Origin: Liolophura sinensis
Taxonomy: Eukaryota > Mollusca > Polyplacophora > Chitonida > Chitonidae
DNA: 64,000 nt
Direction of reading: 5' to 3'
Assembly: GCF_032854445.1 (NCBI RefSeq)
Contig: NC_088304.1
Span: 20,101,704-20,165,703 of the forward strand
Of this stretch, positions 10,373 to 23,752 are shown piece by piece (the stretch's first letter is position 1; each line of letters begins with the position of its first letter). The notes beneath the pieces were generated by a model. The model ran no database searches, was not told the DNA's origin, and saw nothing but the letters and a program-made list of their open reading frames with translations. Made by a program: the position numbers and the translations under genes.

Positions 10373-10854
10373 TCAAGTTCGTCAACCTGGAATTCTGTTG
10401 CGTCAGAATCTAAGCGCTCAGTCTGATATTCCTAAATACAATACTCGTAGTGAGTATTTGGGCGTTCCAATTCGGTAATCGTACAATTCAATTCTCAAAC
10501 AACGTAAAACAACCTTTCCCAAAGGAGTATGTTAGGAAATTTATTTCAATAGTTAATAAAGTTTGTGTAATGTAAGAGAAGAAGGTGTCAGCGGTTTTCA
10601 ACCATGAAGGATAGACAGTCGATATTCTAGTCATGATATCTAATTTAAATTTTTATCCCCTGAATCTATCAATTCTGGTTCGAATATAAATACAGTTATG
10701 TCTCAGTCATGCTCTGGAATTGTAACATCGTAGCGTAAATAATATTTATCTATAACATCGACATTTGTCGTCAAGTGAAAATGTCAAAGTTTATTGTTGT
10801 ACACAGTTGTACACAGAGCTTCATAAAGACGATACTATGGAGACTTGTCAGATT

Positions 10855-11577
10855 TCGTGACCTGGCGGTATATAACCATCGTGACCTGGCGGTGTACAAC
10901 CATCGTGACCTGGCGGTGCATAACCGATGTATAACCATAATGACCTGGCAGTGTATAACCACCGTGACCTGGCGGTGTATAACCATCGAGACCGGGCGGT
11001 GTATAACCATCTTGATTTGGAGGTGTATAGCCAATGCGACATGACGGTGTATAACCATCGTTACCTGGCGGTGTAAAACTATCGTGACCTGGCGGTGTAT
11101 AACCATCCTGGCTTGACGGTGTATAAGCATCGTGATCTGGCGGTGTATAACCATCGTGATCTTGTGGTGTATAACTTATGTGACTTGACGGTGTATAACC
11201 ATCGTTATCTTGCGGTGTATAACCATCGTTACCTGGCGTTGTATAACCATCGTGACCGGGCGGTGTATAACCATCGTTACCCGGTGGTGTATAACCATCG
11301 TGACTTGATCGTGTATAACCATCGTGACCTGACGGTATATACTCATCGTGATCTGCCGGTAAAGAAATATCGTGACTTGACGGTGTATAACCATCGTGAC
11401 CTGGCGGTATATACTCATCGTGATCTAGCGGTAAATAAATATCGTGACTTGACGGTGTATAACCATCGTAACCTGGCTGTGTATAACCATCGTGACCTAG
11501 CGGTGTATAACCATCGTGACCTGGCGGTGTATAACCATTGTGACTTGACGGTGTATAATCATCTCTACCTAACAGTC
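10855..11577 (+). repeat. 24-bp minisatellite, copy 2 array
   Basis: About 30 units of the 24-bp repeat, preceded by a conserved lead-in with two TGTACACAG words and followed by a conserved GCAGTGTATATAAGTAAGTG. One unit near 10,920 is shortened (ATAACCGATG). A TAA near 11,073 interrupts the YNHRDLAV frame that is open in copy 4. Confidence 0.97.
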
Positions 11578-12561
11578 TATTAATAGCAGTGTATATAAGT
11601 AAGTGCTATTATAACAACTCCAACTGTTACTACAGACATCGAATTGATCTCACACACTGCCACACTTAGCCTTGCCAAGTAGGGGAAATTACACCGGGCA
11701 TAAGATTACTTCTCAATCAATCAGCCCTTCCTGTTCACCTGCGACGAAAAAACTCTGCTGTTTTTTTGATCAATTCATTTGAATGCAATCTACAGCCGCA
11801 TAAATTTGGGTTAACTCCCAGCTGACCTGAGATAAACGGTATCTGCAGAGCAATCTGAAGTGCATTCTGGCTTACACGCATTTTGTTCATCAACGCCCGT
11901 TTTTGACGACGAAATTCACACTAGTGATTTTTTATGAGGTATTTAAAATCCATGTGCATGTAATGTAACAGTTTTGGCATCACTGACATACTTTCATCAA
12001 ACTGCTGCAGAGTATTGCTTAAGGCAACTGCAGTATCACATACGTGTGTTCATCAATAGAAGATGGCCTGTAGCTACAGCTGTGTGCGTGTAATGTGTTG
12101 GGAGTCAGATTTCGCCTCACAAATGTACCTTTATCATTAACTATTCATCAAGTGGCAACGTAGATGGTTACTGCCTCACATCGTCATAATACCGCATAAC
12201 TTTGATAAATATGGACGGAATGTCCCGATTCCATTACACTCTGCCTCTTACTTCGCTAACCCCGGGGCTAGAGACTGCATATTCGCCGTGTTAAATTAAC
12301 CTGGCCCTATGTATATATGAAGAGCAACTTAGATACATTTTTACTATAGACATATAAAGTTGCATGTTACAAGATTTGGTTACTGATTTCATTCAATCGC
12401 CGGGAGAATTCGATGCGTCACTGAAAATTGTTGACAGCCTGCGTAAATTCGTCTTAATTTCATAGCTTATGTACTTTCTTTGTTTTTTTGGTAGTTTGAG
12501 TTGAATCTTGCTTTGAGAAATGGCCTTACGATTATTAGCCTGGAATGTTCATTTTGGTTGA

Positions 12562-12901
12562 AGTTGGTAGAGCGTCCGCTTTGGGAGCGGTAGATCCACG
12601 GTCAATCCTGGGTCGAGTCGCACTTATGACCTCAAAAGCGTAAGTTGTGACTTCCTCCCTTGGCGTTCAGCATAAATGGGATAGTACAATGGGATAGTTG
12701 ACCCGTATCAGTATAATGCCTCGGGCGGGCCGGCTTACTTGCCTTCGATAAGGCGTCTCAGTGAAGCAGCACGAAATAAAAGAGCAGTGGACATCCGTCC
12801 AGCAACAAGGAAGCACATTACATGCACTCTAAGGATTCCTTAAGTCATGCGACCGAAAAATATTAAAAAGTGCGACGTTAAACCCCAAGCGCTTATTCAC
12901 T
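12562..12901 (+). mobile_element. SINE family 1, monomer copy 2
   Basis: Orthologous to the copy 1 element, with the same flanking CATTTT(G/A)GTTGA repeats. It holds the switch point: to the left of 12,733 it follows copy 3, to the right of 12,787 it follows copy 1. Confidence 0.88.
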
Positions 12902-14499
12902 CATTTTAGTTGACGGCTGTGTACGAATTGACGCCTAGATTCCAGCATACTTAATAAGGAGCCGTTAAGGCAGCTCTTGCAGAGCTATGAGAAAGGTGAA
13001 AGGGGAGCTTCAGTATCGTGCACTCTCTCTCATTAGATTAACTGTACTCGGCTGTTTTCTGTATATCAAAGACGTTTATATCAGTAGACGTATATGTGGT
13101 TAATTGTCTATTTGCAGTGTGTAAGAAAGCATTTAATTTTTTCGCGTTTGTGCCTATTTATAATGTTTTATAAAACAGTGTATGTATTTATTATCAGAAG
13201 TAGTTTTATTAGTAAACGTATATATGCTTTCTGCCTATCTATTTGTAATGTGTCACAGATGTACCTTAAGACGCAAATGTTTTGACAAGATTTAACAACG
13301 TGCTTTCGGCAGTAACCGTTTGAGGTGCCAGCTTGACACTTGGTATGAGAAGCGTTAACGTCACTGTCTGCGGTCCTAAAGCGGTCGCGGCTGAGCGATT
13401 GGCGGTCGACCTCAGGAGATTAGCGCCAAAACAAGGCGGAATACAAACCAGCTGGTTTTTATAGTTGTAAGGGTTATTGTCTTCCGCAGTCGAGCATTTG
13501 GGTGTCGTAAAGAAGCAGGAAGGGATGTTATTGGTGCAACGTTTCGGAACAAACCTTCCTCACCTGACCATCAGCTAAGACTTCGTGCGAATCCACAGCG
13601 TCAATCAACTAAACCCAGTCACCGTTAAGTGGATAAGACCTTGTCTGGGCCAATTACAAAGCTAATCTCGGAGAACGCTCCGAAGATTTTTCTTCAAGAG
13701 CTTTTAGCTCCTCATAGATCTCACTAGTGGACCTTTTCTATTCCGTTCTGATTACTACTTTTGTACGTGGAGCGGACACCTCCCGAAGGCTTCACGACCA
13801 AAGGGTTGTTGCTGAAGTGACATAACAGCAAATACAGACCGACACAACTTCCCAGCTAAACAATCTCTCTGACAGACAGTGAAGAGAGTTGCTGTTGATT
13901 TAAATCTCGATAAAAAAAAATTCAACCCACAAGGGTAAAGACCCAGAGCTTTTATCGGCTCAATTTACCCGTGGCGCTGATGATTTCGTCAATACTGGAC
14001 CATGCCAGTAAATCAGTCCGGACAGCTCAGCAGTAGATAAATAAAGCATTGTGTTTATATGCGCTCACGTCTGAAGATGAATATATAAGTACTCAGCTAA
14101 CTGTGAAATCCCCATATTCCTTAGCTGGCATGTGTGACTCAATCAATAAATATGTCCCATTCAACACTCATCCAGTCATTCAATCTATCAATCAACAAAT
14201 CAATAAAATTATCAATTGAAATAAAAGCCATCAATCAGAGATTCAATTAAGGATTTAAATAATGAAATAATCATTCTCAAGTATTATCCTGATTTCTGTT
14301 TTAAAGGTAGTCAAATTACAAGGTTCGGATATAAGAGTAACATATAGTCCACTAGTCTGTAACGTTTTAGTGTACACTTTTAACAGGATATGTTGATGCT
14401 TGAGTGTACATGGAAAGGTTGCAAACTAATAAATCAGAAGATGGTATCCATAGATATGCCGAATCTTGTAATGTTAGTCTGTGAAATTCTAAATACCCT

Positions 14500-14801
14500 G
14501 GACAGATTCCGTGGCCTAAAGGTTAGAACGTCAGCCTCAAAGTCTGGAGACCAGGGATAAAACCCTGGTCGAGTCATACCAAAGACGTTGAAAATGGTCT
14601 TTGCTGCTGCCTCCCTTGGCGCTCAGCACTGAGAAGTTAGAGCAAGGTAACGGGACTGGCTGGCCCGGTGTCAGTATAACTGGGTGGGGAGTCCTGTCTG
14701 GGGTCTTTGGCTTGATACTTCAGTCGTTGCATGGAATCGCTCTTCCAGAAGAAAACACTCTATATGCAATGTATATAGACTAATGGCTGCTCATCAAACA
14801 C
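14500..14801 (+). mobile_element. SINE family 2, 3'-shortened, monomer copy 2
   Basis: Identical to the copy 1 element as far as read, including the loss of the tail. Confidence 0.82.
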
Positions 14802-17800
14802 TTGAAAAATTTAATGTCAATCGGTTATTATGTCAGTCATTTGAGTCATGGATGTGTAAAAGTGATTAAACGTCTTTTTGATTAATCCATACTGGGAAAA
14901 CTGCCACTGTACACACGTCCGTCATTCAGGCATGCTCGTTTATTATCTTTTTGAAGGCTATTCTATCATTTCAAGCTAATCCAGTGCCATGAAAAACTGA
15001 GGGGATCACGTAGATCCGGGCACGTCAAATCTATTTAATTAGACCTCAAAACATTTCCGCCTGCCGAGAGCATCTGGAGAAACTAAGATAAACAATATAA
15101 GTCGGTTAATGTCTAGATAATCAAAAGCCTCTTGATCAAAAGCTTTTGTGGGATACAGATAAAAGCACCACATTATTTTTACCGTTAAGCTTAAAGGCAT
15201 TTTTCAAACGACAGAATGTAGAACAATTTGCGAAAACAACCCTGTGAAGGGCTATTATGGCTGAGTTAGTTTCAGTATTAAACACTGTAAATTGTCAGGA
15301 TGTAGACTTGGTAACCTCTAGACCTACTAAGTTAAGGTGTCATCAAAATCACAAAGAGCTGGATTCGAACAGGCGGCCATATTGATCAAGGCTTGATAGG
15401 CTTGCCTCCTTTGTGTTGAACCCACTGGATTTCTACTTGCATTTTTCTTGTTAGGTATTGCACCAATCCTGATAAGCTACATGTGCCTACGTTTGTGAAG
15501 GTTTCTAATCTGCAGGAGACCATGCTACTGTAGAGTCTGCATAACCTGTGTGTATGTCAAGTGGTTTGCCAGATGTTGTTCACAAACGTGATCATTACAC
15601 CTTGCTACACGGGTCATGCAGACTGGGGAATCCCCTCTACGAATCTCTACGCGGCTGTTGTTGGATAAACCTAGACCCGGGGACACACTTGTCGGATTTT
15701 TTTTGCTCGCACGGGCCTATTGTGTGAATTTCTAAAAATACGTCTTGTTTGTCCTCGCCGACGATGGCGTATTCCACATGCGGTCTTGATCGCCCCGAAA
15801 TTCGCTGGTATGAAACGTTTGGGATATTGGTGAAGAAATCCGCCAGCAGTTTCACTCGGTTCGCGATGTGTCCACTCCAGTGAATTTTGGCGGCCCATTT
15901 GATCGAGCTGACCAATCAAAGAACAGGGAAATTGTGCTGACCTGTGACATTTTGTTTGCATCACATTGGTTACTTCGTCATATGACATAACGTACTGACT
16001 TCAACTGAAAAATCCGCCTAGTGTGTCTGCCTAGTGCAAATGTCGTCAGTGTATTTTGCGGGCGATTAGGATCGCCCCTGGAAGCGAAAAAAAAATCCTT
16101 CTAGTGTGTCCCCAGCTTAAGCTGTACAGGATCCAAGGTGACAAACAAATTAGTGTTTGACTCGAATCTTGATGGTATCGGATTCCCACGGAGAGACATA
16201 GAATTGTTGGTCTCTTTATAACAAGCACATTAAGAATTGGCGGTCGGCTAATCATACGACTCTCGTAAAATTGCAATAGCTCCCAGCCCGTGATCAACCT
16301 GAAATAAAAGGTAATGTCAAGGTGTTTTGTCTGAGGCATTGTTCAAAATCGTTCTGATAGAGGAATTCCGCGGAGTGATGTATATACGCAGTTTGTAGAC
16401 GGACGGTCGGGCGATGTGACGAGCTGAACGTTAACCCTGTCTGATGCTATAATGATGATCCGTGAACTCGATAACACCAGCGAAAGAGAGAGAGGGCTGA
16501 TCAGGACCGGAAGACCACAAGTCCAGACCCCGTTTTGTAAATCTAGCCACTATTGACTCTTTGCAGCCAGGCATCATGGTCAGAGTTTCTTGCCTGAGTT
16601 AGTCGCTGGTTAAACAGCAGTTGACATAGGCGATGATGAGTCACATATAAACTTTTAACGTCTACTAAACCGTCATTGGGACGTAAGGCCTGATTTTTTA
16701 TTCAAAAGACAACATGCGCAATTGATAGTCGCCAGACATATTGAGTCCCATGAAAAAAGCGATCATCAGCACTCCTTTGTTTCTTTGTTCGTGTAAACTC
16801 ACGCAAAAGTAATTACATACATCCGTTTAAAGACATCCGACTTTTTGCTAGAATGTAGAATATCACCTACCTCTCACACGACGATTCGCTTAGGTTTTTT
16901 TCTACCCTGTCTTAATCTGAAAGTTCCACACTCCTACATATACGTGGATACTCGTATACTCCATATTCCTACACCTACCGACGGCTTTCACGACGAAAGG
17001 GTTTTTGCTGGAGTAACATAACAGAAAATACGGACGGACACAACCTCTCAGCTAAACAATCTCTCTGACAGACAGCGAAGAGAGTTAAATTAGATTGGCA
17101 TTGAACAGTTGCAGTCAAAGCGCAACTGAGATACTTGTTTTTACTACAAACTTATAAACTAGCATGGTAAAAGATTTAGTGACTGATTTCATGCATTCGC
17201 CGTGAGCATTCCATGCGTCTTTCTAACATGAATGAAAAAAAAATCCCGGGAATTCGTTATATTTTCGTACTTTATTTACTTTCTCTTTTCTTTGGTAGTT
17301 TGTGTTGAATGTTGTTTTGAGAAGTGGCCTGATCAGTAATCGTGTATCGGTATCCTGCACTTTGTCATCAGACTACCTGTACGAGGCTGTTTTCTGTATC
17401 ACAGACATACTTATGTCAGTAGACGTATATGTGAATACTGTCTGTCTATTTGTAATGTTTTAGATAACAGTTTACGTATTATCAGCAGTACTTTAATCAG
17501 TAGAGGTATATATGCGTACTGCCTGTCTATTTGTAATGTTTTAGAAAATATCTTTTGTATTACAGAACCTTAAGACATATATGTGGATTTTACTTTATTA
17601 TGGGCAATGTGAGTTTCTGCTGATGTGTTGATAGCTAAGAACGTGCTTTGGTCAGTGGCCGTTTGAGGTGCCAGCTTGACACTTGTTATGACAAGCGGTA
17701 CCATCACTGTCTGCGGTCCTAAAGCGGTCGCGGCTGAGCGATCGGCGGTAGACCTAAGCTGATTAGCGCCAAAACACGGCGGAATACAAATCAGCTGTTT

Positions 17801-20771
17801 TTAATGGAGTTGTAGGGGTTATTGTCTTCCCCGGTCGGGCATTTGGGTGTCGTAAAGGAGCAGGAAGGGATGTTATTGGTGCGACATTTCGGAACAAGAC
17901 TTCCTCACTTGACCATCAGCTAAGACTTCGTGCCAATCCACAGCGTCAGTCAACTAAACCCAGTCACCTTTAAGTGGATAAGCCCTTGTCTGGGCCAATT
18001 ACAAAGCTAATCTCGTAGAACGCTCCGTAGAGTTTTTTTCAAGAGCGGTTGGCTCCTCACAGACTTAGCTAGTCGGCCTTCTATATTCCGTTCTGATTAC
18101 TACTTTTGTACGTGGAGGTGACACCTCCCGAAGGCTTCACGACCAAAGGGTTGTTGCTGAATGGACATAACAGCAAATACAGACCGGCACTACCTCCCAG
18201 CTAAACAATCTCTCTGACAGACAGCGAAGAGAGTTGCTGTTTGAAACTCGATAAAAAATTCAGCCCGAAAATTCAAAGGTAAAGGCCAAGAGCTTTTATC
18301 TCGGCTCAGTTTACCGGTGGCGTTGATGATTTCGTCAATACTGGACCCCACCAATAAATCAGTTCGGACAGCTCAGCAGTAGATAAATAAACCATTGTGC
18401 TTGTCTGTTTGAAAGGTAGTCAAATTACAAGGTTCGGATATAAGAATGCCATCTAGTCCACAACATTTCGCTGTACACTTTTAATACCCTCGTGAAAGTT
18501 AATGTCCATCGGTTATCCTGTCAGTCATTGGAGTCATAGATGTGTAAAAACATCTTTTTGATTGACGCATACTTGAAAAAATTTCCACCCTACACACGTC
18601 CGTCAACCAGGCGTGCTCGTTTTCCCACGTATGTTTCTTTTCTTTTTGAGCGCTCTTCTGTTATTTCAGACTATTCCAATTCCATCAAAAACTCCGGGGA
18701 ACACGAAGATCCGCGCTCATAAAATCTATTTAATTAGACCTCAAAGCATTTCTGCCTATCGAGAGCTTCTGGAGAAACTAAGACAAAACAATATAAGACG
18801 CTTTATGTCGACATAACCAAAAGTTTCCAGACCAAAAGCTTGTATTAGATACAGATAAAAGCACCACATCATTTATATCTTAAACCTAAAGGAATTTTTT
18901 TAACAACAGAATGTAGGACAATTTTGCGAAAACAACCCTGTGAAGCATTATTATGGCTGACTTCCTTTAAATGTCAAACAGCCTCCTGCATTCAAAACTC
19001 TTATGTGTCGTATAAGTTAAAATGATTATTTCGTGTTAATTTAAAAAAAATGTTGTATTTGACATCTGATAACACACACCATAAGACATCACAACAAGTG
19101 GTTTTTGGTCACACATACGAAAAGACGACTTTATAATTGGCTTTTTGCTTCATCCAGAAGGTAGGACACTGTTAAAATTGGTTTCTGACAACAAATACAA
19201 GACATTACAGGATTTAGTTTTTGGTCACAAGCACGGTAAGGCAATTTTATATTCTGTACTCAAGACTCAATACACAAGAAGAATCAAATCCGGTTACTTT
19301 TATGGCCATACATTTCCGACAAGACAGTGGTATTAGTTGCTATATGACCGGATAAAACAATGCTATTGTTACTAACTTACTACACTGCGTTGGAATAGGT
19401 GCCTAGTAGGGTGTGTGTAATAAGATGTTTTATGGTGCTTTGTGACCTCACTGATAATGTAATATAAATCTCTGTTACAATTTCTATCTGGTTTCTCGTA
19501 TCTAACAAAGCTGATAAACATTTATTATTGCCAGTTTTATACTGATTGTTGATGACAAAGTTTGCTTTTGGCATCGACCAGGCATCTACTACCTAAGGGA
19601 AATGAAACGTCATCAGTCTCCAACGGAGCGAAATGTAATACAAACTTCAGAGGCGAGCCTAGTACGAGTTGGGTTGGTTCGAATGGCACATCAACACGTT
19701 TTTTTTGGATCTACTTGCAGAGTGTATATAAAGTCGATGTGACGGGCTGCAAGTTGTCATTATATACGCTCGCCGTTTTCGGATGTGCAAATTCCGGGCA
19801 TTTTATACCTCCAAGATATATAATATATACTGTTGAAAAAGATAAGATAACGATGTTTTCTTAAAATTTGTTTGTCAATATCCGAGTAATTGTTGTTTAT
19901 AATCGCGCACACTTTCGCTCCAATCTTTATTTTTGGCGGGGATAAGTTTAAATAGGACAGGGTAGTAGAACCTCTTTTTAAACTTTTAACCTTCTATTGA
20001 GCAAATTTTACCCATAACTGGCTCAAAAGGCGGGCGTTTCAAAAACCCTCCGACTGAACCCACAAAATTATTTAAAAATAAAAATGACAACAACAGAGTA
20101 GCTGTCAAGTTCGTGAAGGCCAAGTGCTCCGAATGAACACGGACGAAAAAATCTAGGTTGCTAGGATGGTCCATGATGAAAGGAATGCTGATGTGATATG
20201 CCCGTATTAAGAGTGAGCAACGGAGGCAAGCTTTGTAAGCAAAGAAATGCCTTTGGTGCCGAAATTTGGATTGCATAAGGTCAAGTCAACCTCCGAAACG
20301 TGTTTTAATCGCCAACGTTTATCACGTTGGACTGTATGAATAAATTAACTGAAGCTTGACCAGTCTCCTTTATTCTCTTTTAAATATAAATAAAAACACC
20401 TATCAGAACTGTTTATATCTAGATGGTTGGCCCAATTTTCTCCCACCATAATACTGGCCGCCGCCGTATAAGTGAAATATTCTTGCACTGGCGCAGTCTT
20501 TCGGACCAATAGGTGGATTGATTGACTGCGACTTTAATACAATGTTCAAGGCATTTTACTTGTCGGTGTGCCGGTTGTTGGTGGGGGAAACGGGAGTGCC
20601 TTGTAGAGAGGATTTGTCTATGTGTAAGACTGCGGTAAAACTGTACAGCTTTTTCATGCGAAAAGAAACAAAAACAGACCAACAACTTTTATACAATACA
20701 ACACAGGGATACTGCGACTGAAAACCAAACAAGGCAACAAGGAAAGCAGATTTTGTTAAAACCTTTGGCTT

Positions 20772-21223
20772 CTATGGTCTATTTCTTTTAGAGAGTCGCG
20801 TATTTTCAGCTGCCTGTAAAACCAGTCATACTTGCGACCAAAATTGCCTATAGTCAGTGGCACGTAACAACATAAGCTCTACATATTGATATCGTTGAAG
20901 TTCAGATTATTGCGTGGTAAATAAAGTTAGAACACTTTCTCAAATTGATAATGTTAAAGCCCATCAGACCCGTAAGAGCCCATTGTCTCAAAAACAAGTG
21001 GCATGCTGGATATTGGGCGGAGTTAAACATGTTTTGATGGAGGGCGGCAGCAGTTTCCTAAACTGCTATCGGTCTTACTGTAAGCCCTGTTTTTTTAAAG
21101 CTGGGTGCTAACAAATTTTGTTATCAAGAAAAATGTAGTCTATTCGCTGAGGGTGTAGTGTAGGATGTACTGATTTTACAGACAGCTGAATATAGACGAC
21201 TCTCTAAAAGAAAAAGACTATAG
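20772..21223. mobile_element. MITE-like element, copy 2
   Basis: Same element and position in the monomer, 452 bp, no difference from copy 1 seen. Confidence 0.8.
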
Positions 21224-21705
21224 TCAAGTTCGTCAACCTGGAATTCTGTTGCGTCAGAATCTAAGCGCTCAGTCTGATATTCCTAAATACAATACTCGTA
21301 GTGAGTATTTGGGCGTTCCAATTCGGTAATCGTACAATTCAATTCTCAAACAACGTAAAACAACCTTTCCCAAAGGAGTATGTTAGGAAATTTATTTCAA
21401 TAGTTAATAAAGTTTGTGTAATGTAAGAGAAGAAGGTGTCAGCGGTTTTCAACCATGAAGGATAGACAGTCGATATTCTAGTCATGATATCTAATTTAAA
21501 TTTTTATCCCCTGAATCTATCAATTCTGGTTCGAATATAAATACAGTTATGTCTCAGTCATGCTCTGGAATTGTAACATCGTAGCGTAAATAATATTTAT
21601 CTATAACATCGACATTTGTCGTCAAGTGAAAATGTCAAAGTTTATTGTTGTACACAGTTGTACACAGAGCTTCATAAAGACGATACTATGGAGACTTGTC
21701 AGATT

Positions 21706-22428
21706 TCGTGACCTGGCGGTATATAACCATCGTGACCTGGCGGTGTACAACCATCGTGACCTGGCGGTGCATAACCGATGTATAACCATAATGACCTGGC
21801 AGTGTATAACCACCGTGACCTGGCGGTGTATAACCATCGAGACCGGGCGGTGTATAACCATCTTGATTTGGAGGTGTATAGCCAATGCGACATGACGGTG
21901 TATAACCATCGTTACCTGGCGGTGTAAAACTATCGTGACCTGGCGGTGTATAACCATCCTGGCTTGACGGTGTATAAGCATCGTGATCTGGCGGTGTATA
22001 ACCATCGTGATCTTGTGGTGTATAACTTATGTGACTTGACGGTGTATAACCATCGTTATCTTGCGGTGTATAACCATCGTTACCTGGCGTTGTATAACCA
22101 TCGTGACCGGGCGGTGTATAACCATCGTTACCCGGTGGTGTATAACCATCGTGACTTGATCGTGTATAACCATCGTGACCTGACGGTATATACTCATCGT
22201 GATCTGCCGGTAAAGAAATATCGTGACTTGACGGTGTATAACCATCGTGACCTGGCGGTATATACTCATCGTGATCTAGCGGTAAATAAATATCGTGACT
22301 TGACGGTGTATAACCATCGTAACCTGGCTGTGTATAACCATCGTGACCTAGCGGTGTATAACCATCGTGACCTGGCGGTGTATAACCATTGTGACTTGAC
22401 GGTGTATAATCATCTCTACCTAACAGTC
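21706..22428 (+). repeat. 24-bp minisatellite, copy 3 array
   Basis: Same variant order, length and interruptions as the copy 2 array at an offset of 10,851. I see no difference between the two. Such identity is unusual for a minisatellite and points to very recent common descent or to assembly duplication. Confidence 0.97.
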
Positions 22429-23412
22429 TATTAATAGCAGTGTATATAAGTAAGTGCTATTATAACAACTCCAACTGTTACTACAGACATCGAATTGATC
22501 TCACACACTGCCACACTTAGCCTTGCCAAGTAGGGGAAATTACACCGGGCATAAGATTACTTCTCAATCAATCAGCCCTTCCTGTTCACCTGCGACGAAA
22601 AAACTCTGCTGTTTTTTTGATCAATTCATTTGAATGCAATCTACAGCCGCATAAATTTGGGTTAACTCCCAGCTGACCTGAGATAAACGGTATCTGCAGA
22701 GCAATCTGAAGTGCATTCTGGCTTACACGCATTTTGTTCATCAACGCCCGTTTTTGACGACGAAATTCACACTAGTGATTTTTTATGAGGTATTTAAAAT
22801 CCATGTGCATGTAATGTAACAGTTTTGGCATCACTGACATACTTTCATCAAACTGCTGCAGAGTATTGCTTAAGGCAACTGCAGTATCACATACGTGTGT
22901 TCATCAATAGAAGATGGCCTGTAGCTACAGCTGTGTGCGTGTAATGTGTTGGGAGTCAGATTTCGCCTCACAAATGTACCTTTATCATTAACTATTCATC
23001 AAGTGGCAACGTAGATGGTTACTGCCTCACATCGTCATAATACCGCATAACTTTGATAAATATGGACGGAATGTCCCGATTCCATTACACTCTGCCTCTT
23101 ACTTCGCTAACCCCGGGGCTAGAGACTGCATATTCGCCGTGTTAAATTAACCTGGCCCTATGTATATATGAAGAGCAACTTAGATACATTTTTACTATAG
23201 ACATATAAAGTTGCATGTTACAAGATTTGGTTACTGATTTCATTCAATCGCCGGGAGAATTCGATGCGTCACTGAAAATTGTTGACAGCCTGCGTAAATT
23301 CGTCTTAATTTCATAGCTTATGTACTTTCTTTGTTTTTTTGGTAGTTTGAGTTGAATCTTGCTTTGAGAAATGGCCTTACGATTATTAGCCTGGAATGTT
23401 CATTTTGGTTGA

Positions 23413-23752
23413 AGTTGGTAGAGCGTCCGCTTTGGGAGCGGTAGATCCACGGTCAATCCTGGGTCGAGTCGCACTTATGACCTCAAAAGCGTAAGTTGTG
23501 ACTTCCTCCCTTGGCGTTCAGCATAAATGGGATAGTACAATGGGATAGTTGACCCGTATCAGTATAATGCCTCGGGCGGGCCGGCTTACTTGCCTTCGAT
23601 AAGGCGTCTCAGTGAAGCAGCACGAAATAAAAGAGCAGCGGAAATCCGTCCAGCAACAAGGAAGCACATTACATGCACTCTAAGGATTCCTTAAGTCATG
23701 GGACCGAAAAATATTAAAAAGTGCGACGTTAAACCCCAAGCGCTTATTCACT
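23413..23752 (+). mobile_element. SINE family 1, monomer copy 3
   Basis: Identical to the copy 2 element up to 23,638. From 23,639 (AGCAGCGGAAATCC instead of AGCAGTGGACATCC) it follows copy 4. Confidence 0.88.

Larger units (their letters stand above)
1..10854 (+). repeat. Macrosatellite monomer, copy 1 (left part cut by window)
   Basis: First of five head-to-tail copies of a repeat of about 11 kb. Order inside: 24-bp minisatellite, spacer P (716-1,435), segment A with two SINEs, segment C, segment B, segment D with SINE tail and MITE-like element. From 1,882 onward it matches copy 2 at an offset of exactly 10,851 with very few substitutions. Before 1,882 it differs from copy 2 at many sites, including the minisatellite variant order. 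It begins inside the minisatellite, so an unknown part lies to the left. No gene is recognised; the short open frames are unlike known proteins. Confidence 0.95.
8131..10854 (+). repeat. Segment D of the monomer, no gene recognised
   Basis: Single-copy part of the monomer between B and the next minisatellite. It holds the family-3 SINE tail fragment and the MITE-like element. Small open frames include a 63-codon frame at 8,294-8,485 (plus), a 100-codon frame at 8,711-9,013 (plus) and a 96-codon frame at 9,135-9,425 (minus). The 96-codon frame stays open in all four copies, but nearly every nucleotide difference between copies changes a residue, so it shows no constraint. A TATA-like TATATAAAG lies at 8,874-8,882. 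Confidence 0.7.
10855..21705 (+). repeat. Macrosatellite monomer, copy 2 (10,851 bp)
   Basis: Complete monomer from one minisatellite start to the next. Its body is nearly identical to copy 1. Its minisatellite, spacer and first part of segment A up to 12,787 are identical to copy 3 as far as read. It is therefore a mosaic between its two neighbours, as left by a recent unequal exchange. Same internal layout as copy 1: SINE family 1 at 12,562-12,901, SINE family 2 from 14,500, MITE-like element at 20,772-21,223. Confidence 0.95.

Noticed and set aside
10771-11154. Minus-strand MVIHRQVT repeat frame of 127 codons, recurring in copies 3 and 4
   Set aside because: Antisense reading of the same minisatellite. 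Each unit supplies an ATG by chance. Recurrence reflects the macrosatellite, not conservation of a gene.
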